Source: Pseudonocardia sp. (GTDB lineage Bacteria > Actinomycetota > Actinomycetes > Mycobacteriales > Pseudonocardiaceae). From it: a stretch of 51,585 nucleotides of DNA. Below, one piece after another: positions 29,547-37,246 of this stretch. The stretch spans positions 1 through 51,585 of the forward strand of contig NZ_JAOPWR010000518.1 in the NCBI RefSeq assembly GCF_025965585.1, written 5' to 3'. The notes under the pieces are model-generated. The model was not told the DNA's origin and searched no databases. It saw nothing but the letters and a program-made list of their open reading frames with translations. The position numbers were made by a program, and so were the translations under genes. Position 1 is the first letter of the stretch; each line of letters begins with the position of its first letter.

Positions 29547-30115
29547 CTGGTCCCCCTCCGGGTGGCGCCCCAGCGGCGCGTGGCCACCGCGACGGCGGCG
29601 CCCAGCAGCGAGCCCGCGAGGACGTCGCTGGGATAGTGCACGCCCAGCACCAGCCGCGACGCCGCCATGGGCGGCACCAGCAGGGGCACGAGCGGCTTGT
29701 GGACGAGTGCGCCGAACAGCACGGCGGCGGCGGTGGTGGACGTCGCGTGCGCCGACGGGAAGCTGAGCCTGCTGGGGGTGCCCACGAGCACCTGCACCCG
29801 TGGGTCGTGCGGGCGGGGCCTGCGCACCACGCGCTTGACCCCGATCGACACGCCGTGTGCCAGCGCCACGCCCGCGGTGGCGGTGAGCCACTCCCGGCGG
29901 CGACGGCGGTCGGCGAGTGCCCCGATCGCCCCGATGGCCAGCCAGCCCGCGGCGTGCTCGCCGAAGAGCGACGCGCCCCGGGCTGCCTTCACGACGGCCG
30001 TGCCGCCGACAGCCCGCTGCACGGCCTCCAGCACCTGGACCTCGGCGCCCGCGGGCGCGAGCGGATCCGGATCGGGGGCACGGGTCGGGCCGGGGCGGTC
30101 GATGAGCTCGGCCAC
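29543..30115 (-). CDS. PAP2 phosphatase, decaprenyl-phosphoribose-5-phosphatase-like
   Basis: The 190-residue protein carries the three PAP2 motifs: KRVVRRPRP, PSAHA and SRLVLGVHYPSD. It has four to five hydrophobic helices. In mycobacteria the homologue next to the UbiA gene (Rv3807c) is thought to remove the 5-phosphate from decaprenyl-phosphoribose before epimerisation to arabinose; the ATGA overlap with the UbiA gene supports the same role here. The N-terminal 35 residues are polar and probably cytosolic. It appears to be the first gene of a four-gene operon with ubiA, rmlA and rmlB. Confidence 0.87.
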   Translation of the reverse strand: MAELIDRPGPTRAPDPDPLAPAGAEVQVLEAVQRAVGGTAVVKAARGASLFGEHAAGWLAIGAIGALADRRRRREWLTATAGVALAHGVSIGVKRVVRRPRPHDPRVQVLVGTPSRLSFPSAHATSTTAAAVLFGALVHKPLVPLLVPPMAASRLVLGVHYPSDVLAGSLLGAAVAVATRRWGATRRGTR

Positions 30116-30513
30116 GGTGCGGGGGCCTCCATCAGGATCAGCGGCGTCAGGTCAGCGGGTTCGAGCGCCACCGGACGGACCGATACGGTGCTCCCGCCGC
30201 CGGTGGGTCGCGCGAACGGTGCCCGATGCTACGCGGGATCACCGGGCGCACCCTGCGGCGCCTCCGCCACGGCGCCCCACCCCCGCCGAGTTCGCCGGGC
30301 ATCCACGCCCCGTTCATCCCGAGCCGGCACGAGGTGGTGCGCGAGTCGCCATGACGCGGCGAGCGGGTCAGCACGAGGAGGTGACCGAGCCTGCAGCCCG
30401 TCCCGCGAGTCGATACGTGGAAGCACGCGAGTCGACACGACGCGGCGGTCGAGCCGGCACAGGCGGGCGGGCGGGTCGGCACGCAGGGGCGGGCGAACTC
30501 GCCGCCCCGGCCG
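30116..30513. other. Intergenic stretch of about 400 bases with no gene seen
   Basis: No reading frame here has protein-like content or a supported start. The half next to the HAD gene's 3' end (30320-30490) is taken up by degenerate 20-24-base repeats. The part near 30116-30240 is upstream of the minus-strand PAP2 gene and should hold its promoter; ACGGTGC-type bases are seen but no clear -10. Confidence 0.6.
30320..30495. repeat. Cluster of about seven degenerate repeats, core GCGAGTCGACACGA
   Basis: Units begin near 30320, 30340, 30364, 30405, 30427, 30449 and 30472. The clearest reads CGCGAGTCGACACGACGCGG; others are CGAGCCGGCACGAG, CGGGTCAGCACGAG, CGCGAGTCGATACG and CGGGTCGGCACG. Related clusters occur at 32411-32526 (inverted) and 36566-36612. 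Confidence 0.65.
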
Positions 30514-31317
30514 TCAGAACCAGCGTTCGAGGACCAGAGCCAGGCCGTCGTCGGCGTTGCTCGCCGTCACCTCGTCCGCGGCGTCGAGCAGGACGGGGTG
30601 CGCGTTGCCCATCGCCACGCCATGGCCGGCCCAGCGCAGCATCGCCAGGTCGTTGGGCATGTCCCCGAACGCGACGACGTCGGCGGCCGCGAGCCCGAGC
30701 CGGTCGGCCACCTCGGCGAGGCCCGTGGCCTTCGTGACGCCGGCCGGCGAGATCTCGACGAGGCCGCGCGGGTGGGAGTAGGTGAGATCGGCGGCGTCCC
30801 CGATGACGGGCGCGAGCACGGCCACCATCGCGTCGCTGCTCAGCTCCGGGCTGCGGATCAGCATCTTCACCGCGGGCCGGTCCAGCAGCCGGGCGCGGGG
30901 CACCGTGTGGTTGTCGCCGTCGGTCCAGGCGTGGATGTACTCGGGCTCGGCGGCGAAGTGGTCACCCGACGCCCCTTCGCCGACGCCCTCCACGGCGAGG
31001 CGGCTGCTGGGCAGCGTCTCGGTGATGACCGCGGCCAGCTCGGCGAGCGTGGCCGGGTCGATGGTGCGCGACCAGACCACGCGGTCCCGGGCGGCGTCGT
31101 AGAGCACCCCGCCGTTCGCGCACACGGCGAACCGGGTCATCGGCAGCTGCGCCACGACCGGCGGGATCCACCGCGGCGGACGTCCGGTGACCAGCACGAA
31201 CGCGACGCCCTCCGCGGTGAGCCTGTCGATCACCGCCGCGGCCCGCGGGGTGACCTCGTCGTCGGGGTTCAGCAGCGTGCCGTCGACGTCGGTGGCGACC
31301 AACCGGGGAGCCTGCAC
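30514..31317 (-). CDS. HAD-superfamily hydrolase, Cof type
   Basis: The 267-residue protein has the HAD catalytic VATDVDGTLLN with Asp9 and Asp11. It also has VLVTGRPP, a C2-type cap in the middle, Lys196 region SPAGVTKATGLAEV, and GDMPNDLAMLRWAGHGVAMGNA as the metal-binding end. Cof-type enzymes dephosphorylate sugar phosphates, pyridoxal phosphate or similar small molecules; the substrate is not predictable. M. tuberculosis has a comparable gene (Rv3813c) in its galactan region. It stands alone on the minus strand, 12 bases downstream of the MerR-clamp gene's stop, and could be read with it. Confidence 0.9.
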   Translation of the reverse strand: MQAPRLVATDVDGTLLNPDDEVTPRAAAVIDRLTAEGVAFVLVTGRPPRWIPPVVAQLPMTRFAVCANGGVLYDAARDRVVWSRTIDPATLAELAAVITETLPSSRLAVEGVGEGASGDHFAAEPEYIHAWTDGDNHTVPRARLLDRPAVKMLIRSPELSSDAMVAVLAPVIGDAADLTYSHPRGLVEISPAGVTKATGLAEVADRLGLAAADVVAFGDMPNDLAMLRWAGHGVAMGNAHPVLLDAADEVTASNADDGLALVLERWF

Positions 31318-31329
31318 CCGGTCAGCCTG

Positions 31330-32358
31330 TCACAGGCGCACGGGCATCAGCAGCGACGTCGACCGCTCCGACCGCAGCACGATCGGGGCGACCGGCCCGT
31401 CGAGGGCGAGGAGGAGCTGGCCGTCCCCGCCGGCGTCGACGGCCTCGAGCAGGAACTCCCGGTTCACGCCGATGCCGCCGGGGGCCACCGTCACACCCCC
31501 GGTACCGACGGCGAGCTCGGTGACGGCGAACTCCGAGCCGTCCTGCTCGCGGACGGACATGCGGGCCGGGGCGGCGGCGACCGCGGCCCGGAGTGCTGCG
31601 GCGTCGACCGGGACGCCGGGCAGCTCCGCGGGCAGCAGCCTGCGGTAGTCGGGATAGGCGTCGTCGAGCAGCGGACCACCGGCCTCCGCCTCGCCGCACC
31701 GGACCGTGACGGTGCTGTCGGCGACGGTGATCGCGACGGTGCCGGAGCCGGGCCCGTCGACGATCGCGGCGATCCGGTCCGCCAGCGCGACCGGCACGAC
31801 GGCGGCTACCGCGGGACCCTCCGCCTCGATCACGGGTACGGGCGCCGTGGCCAGCCGGTAGCGGTCGGTGGCCACGAGCGTGAGCACGTCGGTCACGTCG
31901 AACAGCACGCTGCCGAGGACCGGCGGCCGGGGGTCGGCGCCGACGGCGAAACGGACGGCGCGCAGAGCGGCGGCGAGGTCGTGGGCGGGCACGGTGACGG
32001 TGGTGGGCACGGTGTTCTCCAGGGTCGCGAGCAGCGGAGGGACTGTGGAGAGCACGCGACGGGCGTCGGCCAGGCCCTCTTCGAGGGCGCGGACGTGATC
32101 GGCGACGATCGCGTCCACCGCGACGGGGTCGCGCCGGCGCTCCAGCACCTCCCGGATGCCCGCCAACGGCATCCCGGCGCGGCGCAGGGCGGCGACCAGC
32201 CGCGCGATCGCGACCTGCTCGGGCGCGTAGAAGCGGTAGCCGGTGTGCGGGTCCACGTGCGCCGGGCACAGCAGCCCGGCGCCGTCGTAGAACCGCAGGG
32301 CGCTGACCGTCAGCCCCGACTCCCGGGACATCCGGCCGATCCCGCGCATGCTCTCCAC
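31330..32358 (-). CDS. MerR-family regulator fused to a DNA polymerase III beta (sliding-clamp)-like region
   Basis: The 342-residue protein starts with a MerR winged helix (RGIGRMSRESGLTVSALRFYDGAGLL, about 5-75) and a helical linker (about 76-115). From residue 118 it resembles clamp domains II and III of DnaN: VPAHDLAAALRAV, VLGSVLFDV, LVATDRYRLA (163-170), AYPDYRRLLP (234-243), GVNREFLLEAV and a terminal LMPVRL. DnaN reads ATDGHRLA, FPDYRRVLP and MPMRL at the same places. Clamp domain I is absent, its place taken by the MerR part. The start could be GTG 32358 or ATG 32349; both lie just after a palindrome and -35. The effector and targets are unknown. Confidence 0.82.
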   Translation of the reverse strand: MESMRGIGRMSRESGLTVSALRFYDGAGLLCPAHVDPHTGYRFYAPEQVAIARLVAALRRAGMPLAGIREVLERRRDPVAVDAIVADHVRALEEGLADARRVLSTVPPLLATLENTVPTTVTVPAHDLAAALRAVRFAVGADPRPPVLGSVLFDVTDVLTLVATDRYRLATAPVPVIEAEGPAVAAVVPVALADRIAAIVDGPGSGTVAITVADSTVTVRCGEAEAGGPLLDDAYPDYRRLLPAELPGVPVDAAALRAAVAAAPARMSVREQDGSEFAVTELAVGTGGVTVAPGGIGVNREFLLEAVDAGGDGQLLLALDGPVAPIVLRSERSTSLLMPVRL

Positions 32359-32375
32359 GCCGATCAACCTCACGT

Positions 32376-32396
32376 CTCGACCTGGTCGAGGGTCAA
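32376..32396 (-). promoter_or_regulatory. Probable MerR-type operator and -35 of the MerR-clamp gene
   Basis: CTCGACC and GGTCGAG form a perfect dyad around one base at 32376-32390. On the minus strand TTGACC (32391-32396) precedes it as a -35, and GAGGTT about 19 bases later could be the -10. A dyad within a long spacer is the usual MerR arrangement, so autoregulation is likely. Confidence 0.6.
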
Positions 32397-32410
32397 CCTC
32401 GGACGCCGCT

Positions 32411-32526
32411 CCGTGTCGGCTCGCGCACCAGATCGTGTCGGCTCGCGCACGGAGTGCACGCATCTGGGCCCGGCTCGCGCACGGCGAACCCGGCTCGCGC
32501 GCACGGCGAACCCGGCTCGCCGGCGG
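32411..32526. repeat. Cluster of about five degenerate repeats, core CGTGTCGGCTCGCGCAC
   Basis: Units begin near 32411, 32434, 32469, 32489 and 32511: two full copies of GTGTCGGCTCGCGCAC and three shorter CCCGGCTCGCGCAC-like copies. Read on the other strand the core is GTGCGCGAGCCGACACG, which matches the family in the 30320-30495 cluster. They fill the space between the DUF350 stop and the MerR-clamp promoter. Confidence 0.65.
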
Positions 32527-32964
32527 CTAGATGATCGCGACCGCCACCACGAGACCCAGCGCGACGTGCACGGCCGCCACGAGGTAGGCCTGCGGCATCG
32601 TCGTCTCGCCGGCCAGCACGGCCCGCATGTCGATCCCGGTGACCCACTCCAGCAGCCGCGCGCCCAGCACCTGCGCGACCACCCCGATCACGCCGAAGAT
32701 CAGGGTGGTGAGCAGGCCGTCGAGCAGCGCGCCCGACGAGCCGTAGATCGACACCACCACGATGAACGCGATGCCCACCATGCCCGCCGCCGTGATGATC
32801 ACCGCGTTGGGCTTGCCCTCCTTGACCTGCAGGTTGAGGGGGCCGGGCGTGGTGAGGTCCACCGCGTAGAAGCCCAGCAGCATGAGCAGCACGCCGAGCA
32901 CGGCGTAGAGCAGGATCGCGCCGATCCCGGTGCCGATCACGCCGCCGTCCAGAGCGAGATTCAC
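32527..32964 (-). CDS. DUF350 membrane protein
   Basis: The 145-residue protein has four hydrophobic helices: the first with IGAILLYAVLGVLLMLLGFYAVDL, then NAVIITAAGMVGIAFIVVVSIYGS, LLTTLIFGVIGVVAQVLGARLLEW and QAYLVAAVHVALGLVVAVAII. The FYAVDLTTPG turn after helix 1 and NAVIITAA are DUF350 features. E. coli YjfL belongs to this family and lies with a DUF1190 protein (YjfM) and an ATP-grasp enzyme (YjfC). The same three families are contiguous here. It follows the ATP-grasp gene by 20 bases. Its activity is unknown. Confidence 0.88.
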   Translation of the reverse strand: MNLALDGGVIGTGIGAILLYAVLGVLLMLLGFYAVDLTTPGPLNLQVKEGKPNAVIITAAGMVGIAFIVVVSIYGSSGALLDGLLTTLIFGVIGVVAQVLGARLLEWVTGIDMRAVLAGETTMPQAYLVAAVHVALGLVVAVAII

Positions 32965-32984
32965 GTCTTCCTCCAGGGGGAGCG

Positions 32985-34151
32985 TCAGTTGTCAGGTATG
33001 CGGTGGGGAACGAACGCCGCGCCGTCGTCGGTCACCAGGCCGACCGTCTCGCGGATGCCCAGCCCGGCCGCTGCGTCGCCGACCACCCACGCGCCCAGCG
33101 CGGGCCGGTAGCCGTCGAACTCGGGGAGCGGTGAGAAGAGCTGGTAGACGTAGCCCTCCTCGCCGTACACGCCGGGCGTCTCCATCTCGGAGCCGGGCGA
33201 CACGATCGAGATGTTGGCGCCCTCACGGCCCAGGCGGGGCTTGCGCACGTACTCGGTGAGCATCCCGGGCTGGTCGAGGTAGGCGGGCAGCAGGTTGGGG
33301 TGGCCCGGGTACATCTCCCACATGACCGCCAGCAGCGCCTTGTTGGACAGGATCGTCTTCCACAGCGGCTCGACCCACAGCGTCTCGGGGAGGCTGCGCA
33401 GCACGTGCTTGCCGAAGTCGTCGGTGAGCACCCACTCCCACGGGTAGAGCTTGAACACCGCGGCCATCGGGGCCTCTTCGAGGTCGACGAAGCGGTCGAG
33501 CCCGGCCTCCCAGCCGATGTCCTCGATGGCCAGCCCGACGGTGTTCAGCCCCGCCTCGGCCGCGGTCTCCTGGATGTAGCCGACGGTGACGTGGTCCTCG
33601 CCGCTGGTGTCGCCGCTGGACCACGTGAAGTACACGTCGTCACCGGGGAGCGTGGCCTTGAGCTGCGCCCAGCGCTCCACGAGCTTCTCGTGGATGGAGT
33701 TCCACTGGTCGTCGGACTCGTGGGTGTCCTTGAGCCAGTTCCACTGCAGGATCGACGCCTCGAGCAGCGTGGTGGGGGTGTCGGCGTTGTACTCCAGCAG
33801 CTTGGCCGGCCCGTCGCCGCCGTAGCGCAGGTCGAAGCGGCCGTAGACGTGCGGGTCGCTGCGCTTCCACGACGCCGCGACGCCCTCCCACGCGTACTCG
33901 GGGATGGCGAAGTCGCGGAACCGCTCTCCTGTGACGACGTGGTCGACGGCCTCCAGGCACATCGAGTGCAGCACCTCGACGTCCGCCTCGAGCGAGAGGA
34001 CCTCGTCCATGGAGAACGTGTAGTGCACGGACTCGTCCCAGTAGGGCCGCGGCGCCCCGCCCCGCCCGCGGCCGGGCGCGCCGTAGACCATGCCCTGCTC
34101 CTGGACGGTCTTCTCCCAGCCCGAGCGGGGCGCCCCCGTGTGCCGTTCCAT
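32985..34151 (-). CDS. Glutathionylspermidine-synthase-like ATP-grasp ligase
   Basis: The 388-residue protein corresponds to the C-terminal synthetase half of E. coli Gsp and to YgiC/YjfC. Family motifs are VYGRFDLRYGG, KLLEYNADTPTTLLEAS (Glu120-Asp124), FTWSSGDTSGEDHVTVGYIQ, FKLYPWEWVLTDDFG, LWKTILSNKALLAVMWEMYPGHPNLLPAY and YVRKPRLGREGANI. The amidase half is missing. Actinobacteria do not make glutathione, so the substrate is probably an unknown peptide or amine rather than glutathionylspermidine. The ATG directly follows the TAG of the DUF1190-like gene (TAGATG). Confidence 0.9.
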   Translation of the reverse strand: MERHTGAPRSGWEKTVQEQGMVYGAPGRGRGGAPRPYWDESVHYTFSMDEVLSLEADVEVLHSMCLEAVDHVVTGERFRDFAIPEYAWEGVAASWKRSDPHVYGRFDLRYGGDGPAKLLEYNADTPTTLLEASILQWNWLKDTHESDDQWNSIHEKLVERWAQLKATLPGDDVYFTWSSGDTSGEDHVTVGYIQETAAEAGLNTVGLAIEDIGWEAGLDRFVDLEEAPMAAVFKLYPWEWVLTDDFGKHVLRSLPETLWVEPLWKTILSNKALLAVMWEMYPGHPNLLPAYLDQPGMLTEYVRKPRLGREGANISIVSPGSEMETPGVYGEEGYVYQLFSPLPEFDGYRPALGAWVVGDAAAGLGIRETVGLVTDDGAAFVPHRIPDN

Positions 34152-34805
34152 CTACGAGCCGCTGCTGGAGCCGCTGCTGGACGACCCGAGGCCGCCGCGC
34201 GAGACCGAGCTGCTGCTGCCGTCGGACACGGAGCTGCCCGACGAGCTCGAGACCCTGCCACCCGACAGCGACTTCCCCGACGACGTGGTGACGCGCGTGG
34301 AGTCCTTCGGGACCGTGGCGGTGCCGCCGGTGACCGTCTGGCCGATACCGCCGGTGCCGCCGTAGTTGTAGTGGTACTGCCGGCCGCCGCCCCCGATGAA
34401 GATCGGGTAGAAGCCGCCACCGCTGTGGTAGGTGTTGTTCGAGGCGGGCGTGACGCAGTTGGAGTCGGGGACGATCACGCCGTCCTCCTCCACGCACTGG
34501 GCCTGCACCTCGTCGTCGCCGGCCTGTGACACGGCGTAGCCGATGGCGATCACCGCGACGACCCCCACCGTGACGCCACCGCCGATGAGCAGGCGCTTGC
34601 GCTTGCGCCGCTTGTGCTCGGCCTCGTCGGCCTCCTGCTGCGCTGCCGCCTGCCGGCGACGTTCTACCTGCTCACGAGCCTTCTTCTCGGCCAGGGTGGG
34701 CTCACGCGGGGTGGTGTTCTCGTCCTGGAAGCGCATCGAGCCCTGCGGATGCCGCGGGATGCCCCCCGGATCCGTCGGGCCGTCGCCCTGGTCACTGTCC
34801 GCCAC
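34152..34805 (-). CDS. DUF1190 (YgiB/YjfM)-like membrane-anchored protein
   Basis: The 217-residue protein has a charged N-terminus (TLAEKKAREQVERRRQAAAQQ), one hydrophobic helix (LLIGGGVTVGVVAVIAIGYAV), two cysteines (QCVEEDGVIVPDSNC), and a Gly/Tyr-rich stretch. The C-terminus reads TATVPKDSTRVTTSSGKS then SVSRGGLGSSSSGSSSGS. E. coli YgiB ends with a similar TVPK block and VTRGGFGES, which is the basis of the call. GTG 34805 has GAGGGGG five bases upstream; a longer frame exists to 34910. It is the first gene of the DUF1190, ATP-grasp, DUF350 operon. The exposed Ser/Gly tail could be what the ligase modifies; this is inference. Confidence 0.7.
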   Translation of the reverse strand: MADSDQGDGPTDPGGIPRHPQGSMRFQDENTTPREPTLAEKKAREQVERRRQAAAQQEADEAEHKRRKRKRLLIGGGVTVGVVAVIAIGYAVSQAGDDEVQAQCVEEDGVIVPDSNCVTPASNNTYHSGGGFYPIFIGGGGRQYHYNYGGTGGIGQTVTGGTATVPKDSTRVTTSSGKSLSGGRVSSSSGSSVSDGSSSSVSRGGLGSSSSGSSSGS

Positions 34806-34969
34806 TCGAGCCCCCTCGGCCGCTTCGCCCCGCCGTTCGCAGGACGCCCCCCGCGCGCGGAACCGTACCGGTAGGGACCAATCGGGCCAACGGTGACGCT
34901 CGCAGCACACCGACGACCGATGATCGCGCGGATCGGCCCCACCCCCCGGACGGGCGACGAGGTAACGGC

Positions 34970-36205
34970 ATGATGACGGTCGACATGGACCGACTCCTCA
35001 CGGCGCCGAGGCCCTCCTCCCCAAGGACCCCTCCGCGCAGCGCAGCCGGCTCGACAGGGGCTCCTCCCCGGGCACCCGGCCCCGGTGGCGCCGACGACCA
35101 GCAGAGCCGCACCGTGCGCCGCATCGTCGCGGCCGTGGTGGTGGGCGCGCTCACGATGCTCGGCGTCGCCACGCTGGACACGTTCGCCGGCGCCACCGTG
35201 CCCGTCCTCGGCACGTTCGCCGCACTGCCCGCCCCGGCCAACCAGCCCGAGGTGGTGGAGGTGCCCGCGCCGCCGTCGCAGCCGGGCACGTGCCTGAGCT
35301 GGTCGCGGGCCGACGCCGCCGACGCGCAGGTCGTCGACTGCGCCAAGCCGCACCTGTTCGAGCAGGCCGGGTCCGTGACGCTCACCGACCAGCCGGCGCT
35401 CCCGGACGACCAGCAGTGGCGCCAGCTCGTCAAGGAGCGGTGCGACCCAGTGGTCCTGAAGTACCTGAACAACAAGTTCGACCCCGACGGCCGCTTCCGC
35501 ATCGGCGCGCTCAAGCCGTCGGCCACGAAGTGGGCCGAGGGCGACCGCGAGCTGCGGTGCGGCCTGCAGAGCGCGTCGCAGTCCGGCGCGCTCTACCCGA
35601 TGACCGGCAAGGTGGCCGGCAGCGACCAGTCCGACGTCCAGCAGCCCGGCACGTGCCTCGCCATCAACGGCCGCACGATCGGCGACCCGATCGACTGCGC
35701 CAAGCCGCACGCCGTGGAGACCGTCGGCATCATCGACGTCTCGAAGCAGTTCCCCGGCGCGTTCCCCGCGGTGGCCGACCAGGACTCGTTCCTGCAGCCG
35801 GAGTGCGACAAGGTCGCCGACGCCTACGCCGGCAACCCGGACGTGATCGCCCAGAAGAAGCTCACCGTCTACTGGGACAACATCACCCAGGACTCCTGGA
35901 ACGCCGGCACGCGCAAGGTCAACTGCAACCTGGGCGCACTGCTGCCCGACCGCAGCGGGTTCGCCCCGGTCACCGGCTCGGTGAAGGGTGCCGTCGCCGT
36001 CGGCAGCACCCCGGCGCCACCGGCATCCGACACGCCGGACCCGGGCGCCCCGGCCCCGCCCACGAGCGACCCGGCGCCGTCGAGCGGTGCGGCGGCCACG
36101 CCGACGGCCGACGCCAGCCCCGGCCCGTCCGCCTCGGCGACGCCGCCCGCAGGCGAACCCGTCCCGGCGAACCCGCCCATCACGCTGGGACCGACGAGCG
36201 GGTGA
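34970..36205 (+). CDS. Septum-formation-domain membrane protein
   Basis: The 411-residue protein has a polar N-terminus rich in Pro/Ser, one hydrophobic helix (VRRIVAAVVVGALTMLGVATL) near residues 50-70, and an extracytoplasmic part. Two related segments follow, each with PGTCL... and DCAKPHxxE (around 105-135 and 225-255). This repeat pattern is that of the Septum_form family, which includes M. tuberculosis Rv3835. The last 70 residues are a Pro/Ala/Ser/Thr linker. GAGG lies seven bases before the ATG. The stop overlaps the metallopeptidase GTG as GTGA. A role in division is a family label, not shown here. Confidence 0.82.
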   Translation: MMTVDMDRLLTAPRPSSPRTPPRSAAGSTGAPPRAPGPGGADDQQSRTVRRIVAAVVVGALTMLGVATLDTFAGATVPVLGTFAALPAPANQPEVVEVPAPPSQPGTCLSWSRADAADAQVVDCAKPHLFEQAGSVTLTDQPALPDDQQWRQLVKERCDPVVLKYLNNKFDPDGRFRIGALKPSATKWAEGDRELRCGLQSASQSGALYPMTGKVAGSDQSDVQQPGTCLAINGRTIGDPIDCAKPHAVETVGIIDVSKQFPGAFPAVADQDSFLQPECDKVADAYAGNPDVIAQKKLTVYWDNITQDSWNAGTRKVNCNLGALLPDRSGFAPVTGSVKGAVAVGSTPAPPASDTPDPGAPAPPTSDPAPSSGAAATPTADASPGPSASATPPAGEPVPANPPITLGPTSG

Positions 36206-36555
36206 GCGGCCCCCGGCTGACCCGCCGGGAGTTCGAGGAGCTGGTCGCCGACGCGCTCGACACGATCCCGGCCGAGCTCGCGGCGGCGATGGACAACGTC
36301 GTGGTGCTCGTCGACGGGCGCCATCCCGACGAGCCCGACCTGCTCGGGCTGTACGAGGGCATCGCGCTGACCGAGCGCACCAGCGACTACGGGGGCGTCC
36401 TCCCGGACCGCATCACGATCTTCCAGGACGCGATCCTCGACGTCTGCGCCGACCGTGACGAGGTGGTGCGGGAGGTGGCGGTCACGGTGGTGCACGAGAT
36501 CGCCCACCACTTCGGCATCGACGAGGCCACCCTCCACGATCTGGGCTGGGGCTGA
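36202..36555 (+). CDS. Zinicin-type metallopeptidase family protein
   Basis: This 117-residue protein has the HExxH zinc motif in VVHEIAHHFGIDE near the C-terminus, with LVDGRHPDEPDLLGLYEGIALTER in the middle. It fits the small zinicin-like metallopeptidase family represented by M. tuberculosis Rv3836. The start GTG at 36202 overlaps the septum-protein stop (GTGA), the same gene pair order as Rv3835-Rv3836. The longer frame from 35290 runs through the septum gene and is not real. The substrate is unknown. Confidence 0.9.
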   Translation: MSGPRLTRREFEELVADALDTIPAELAAAMDNVVVLVDGRHPDEPDLLGLYEGIALTERTSDYGGVLPDRITIFQDAILDVCADRDEVVREVAVTVVHEIAHHFGIDEATLHDLGWG

Positions 36556-36565
36556 GACCACCCCC

Positions 36566-36612
36566 GGCGGGTCGACACCCGATCCCGCGGGTCGGCACGA
36601 CCCGGCGGGGGT
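36566..36612. repeat. Two degenerate repeat units of the GCGGGTCGACAC family
   Basis: GGCGGGTCGACACCCGATCCC near 36567 and GCGGGTCGGCACGACCCGGC near 36589 lie between the convergent metallopeptidase and phosphatase genes. They share the core of the clusters at 30320 and 32411. Confidence 0.55.
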
Positions 36613-36613
36613 G

Positions 36614-37246
36614 TCAGTCGGCGTCGCCGCCGCCCGTCACGTCGCCCGTGATCGGTGGGGCCTCGTCCCAGTGCTCCAGCTCCCAGCCGCCTGCGGTGGG
36701 GCGCAGGATCACCAGGCCCGTGTTGGGGACGTACTGCGTCTCCGCCGTGTCACCGAGCAGGGCGGCGGCCACGAGACGGATCGCCGCCCCGTGGCTCACG
36801 AGCACCACCGTGTCGCTCCCGGCGTCCCGGACGGCCTCCACCGCCGGCACGTAGCGGGCGCGCAGGTCACGGGCCGACTCCCCGCCGGGCAGGTGGGCGT
36901 CGAAGTCACCACGCCACCACGCCGCGTACGTCTCGTCGAACAGCGCGCGGGCCTCGTGGTCCGCTCGCCCCTCGAGGTCGCCGCAGAACACCTCCTGCAC
37001 GCCGTCGATCACCTCGACGGCGAGGCCGTGCTCGGCCGCGACGGGAGCGGCGGTCTGCTGGGCCCGGGTGGCCCGCGAGGCGTACACGGCCGAGATCGGA
37101 TGGCCCGCGAGGCGCTTCCCGAGCGCGGCGGCCTGCGTCAGGCCCAGCTCGTCGAGCGGGGCGCCGGGAGGGCGGGAGTCCAGCGCCTTGGTGACGTTGG
37201 AGATCGTCCGCCCGTGGCGGGCCAGGACGACGCGCTGCGCCGTCAC
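36614..37246 (-). CDS. Histidine phosphatase (phosphoglycerate-mutase-like)
   Basis: The 210-residue protein has the RHG motif in VVLARHGRTISN near the N-terminus and SHGAAIRLV with the second catalytic His. EVFCGDLEGRAD carries the proton-donor Glu region. The family hydrolyses phosphoesters of sugars and small metabolites. GTG 37246 overlaps the pheA stop (GTGA), so it is coupled to pheA. M. tuberculosis Rv3837c sits in the same place after pheA. A link with aromatic amino-acid synthesis is inferred only from this pairing. Confidence 0.9.
   Translation of the reverse strand: MTAQRVVLARHGRTISNVTKALDSRPPGAPLDELGLTQAAALGKRLAGHPISAVYASRATRAQQTAAPVAAEHGLAVEVIDGVQEVFCGDLEGRADHEARALFDETYAAWWRGDFDAHLPGGESARDLRARYVPAVEAVRDAGSDTVVLVSHGAAIRLVAAALLGDTAETQYVPNTGLVILRPTAGGWELEHWDEAPPITGDVTGGGDAD

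Noticed and set aside
30320..30495. Repeat cluster considered as a CRISPR array
   Set aside because: Units are degenerate, spacing is irregular with no unique spacers of constant length, and no cas gene is present.
34970..36205. Septum-protein tail considered as a fusion with the metallopeptidase
   Set aside because: A TGA separates them and the GTGA overlap shows two coupled genes in different frames.
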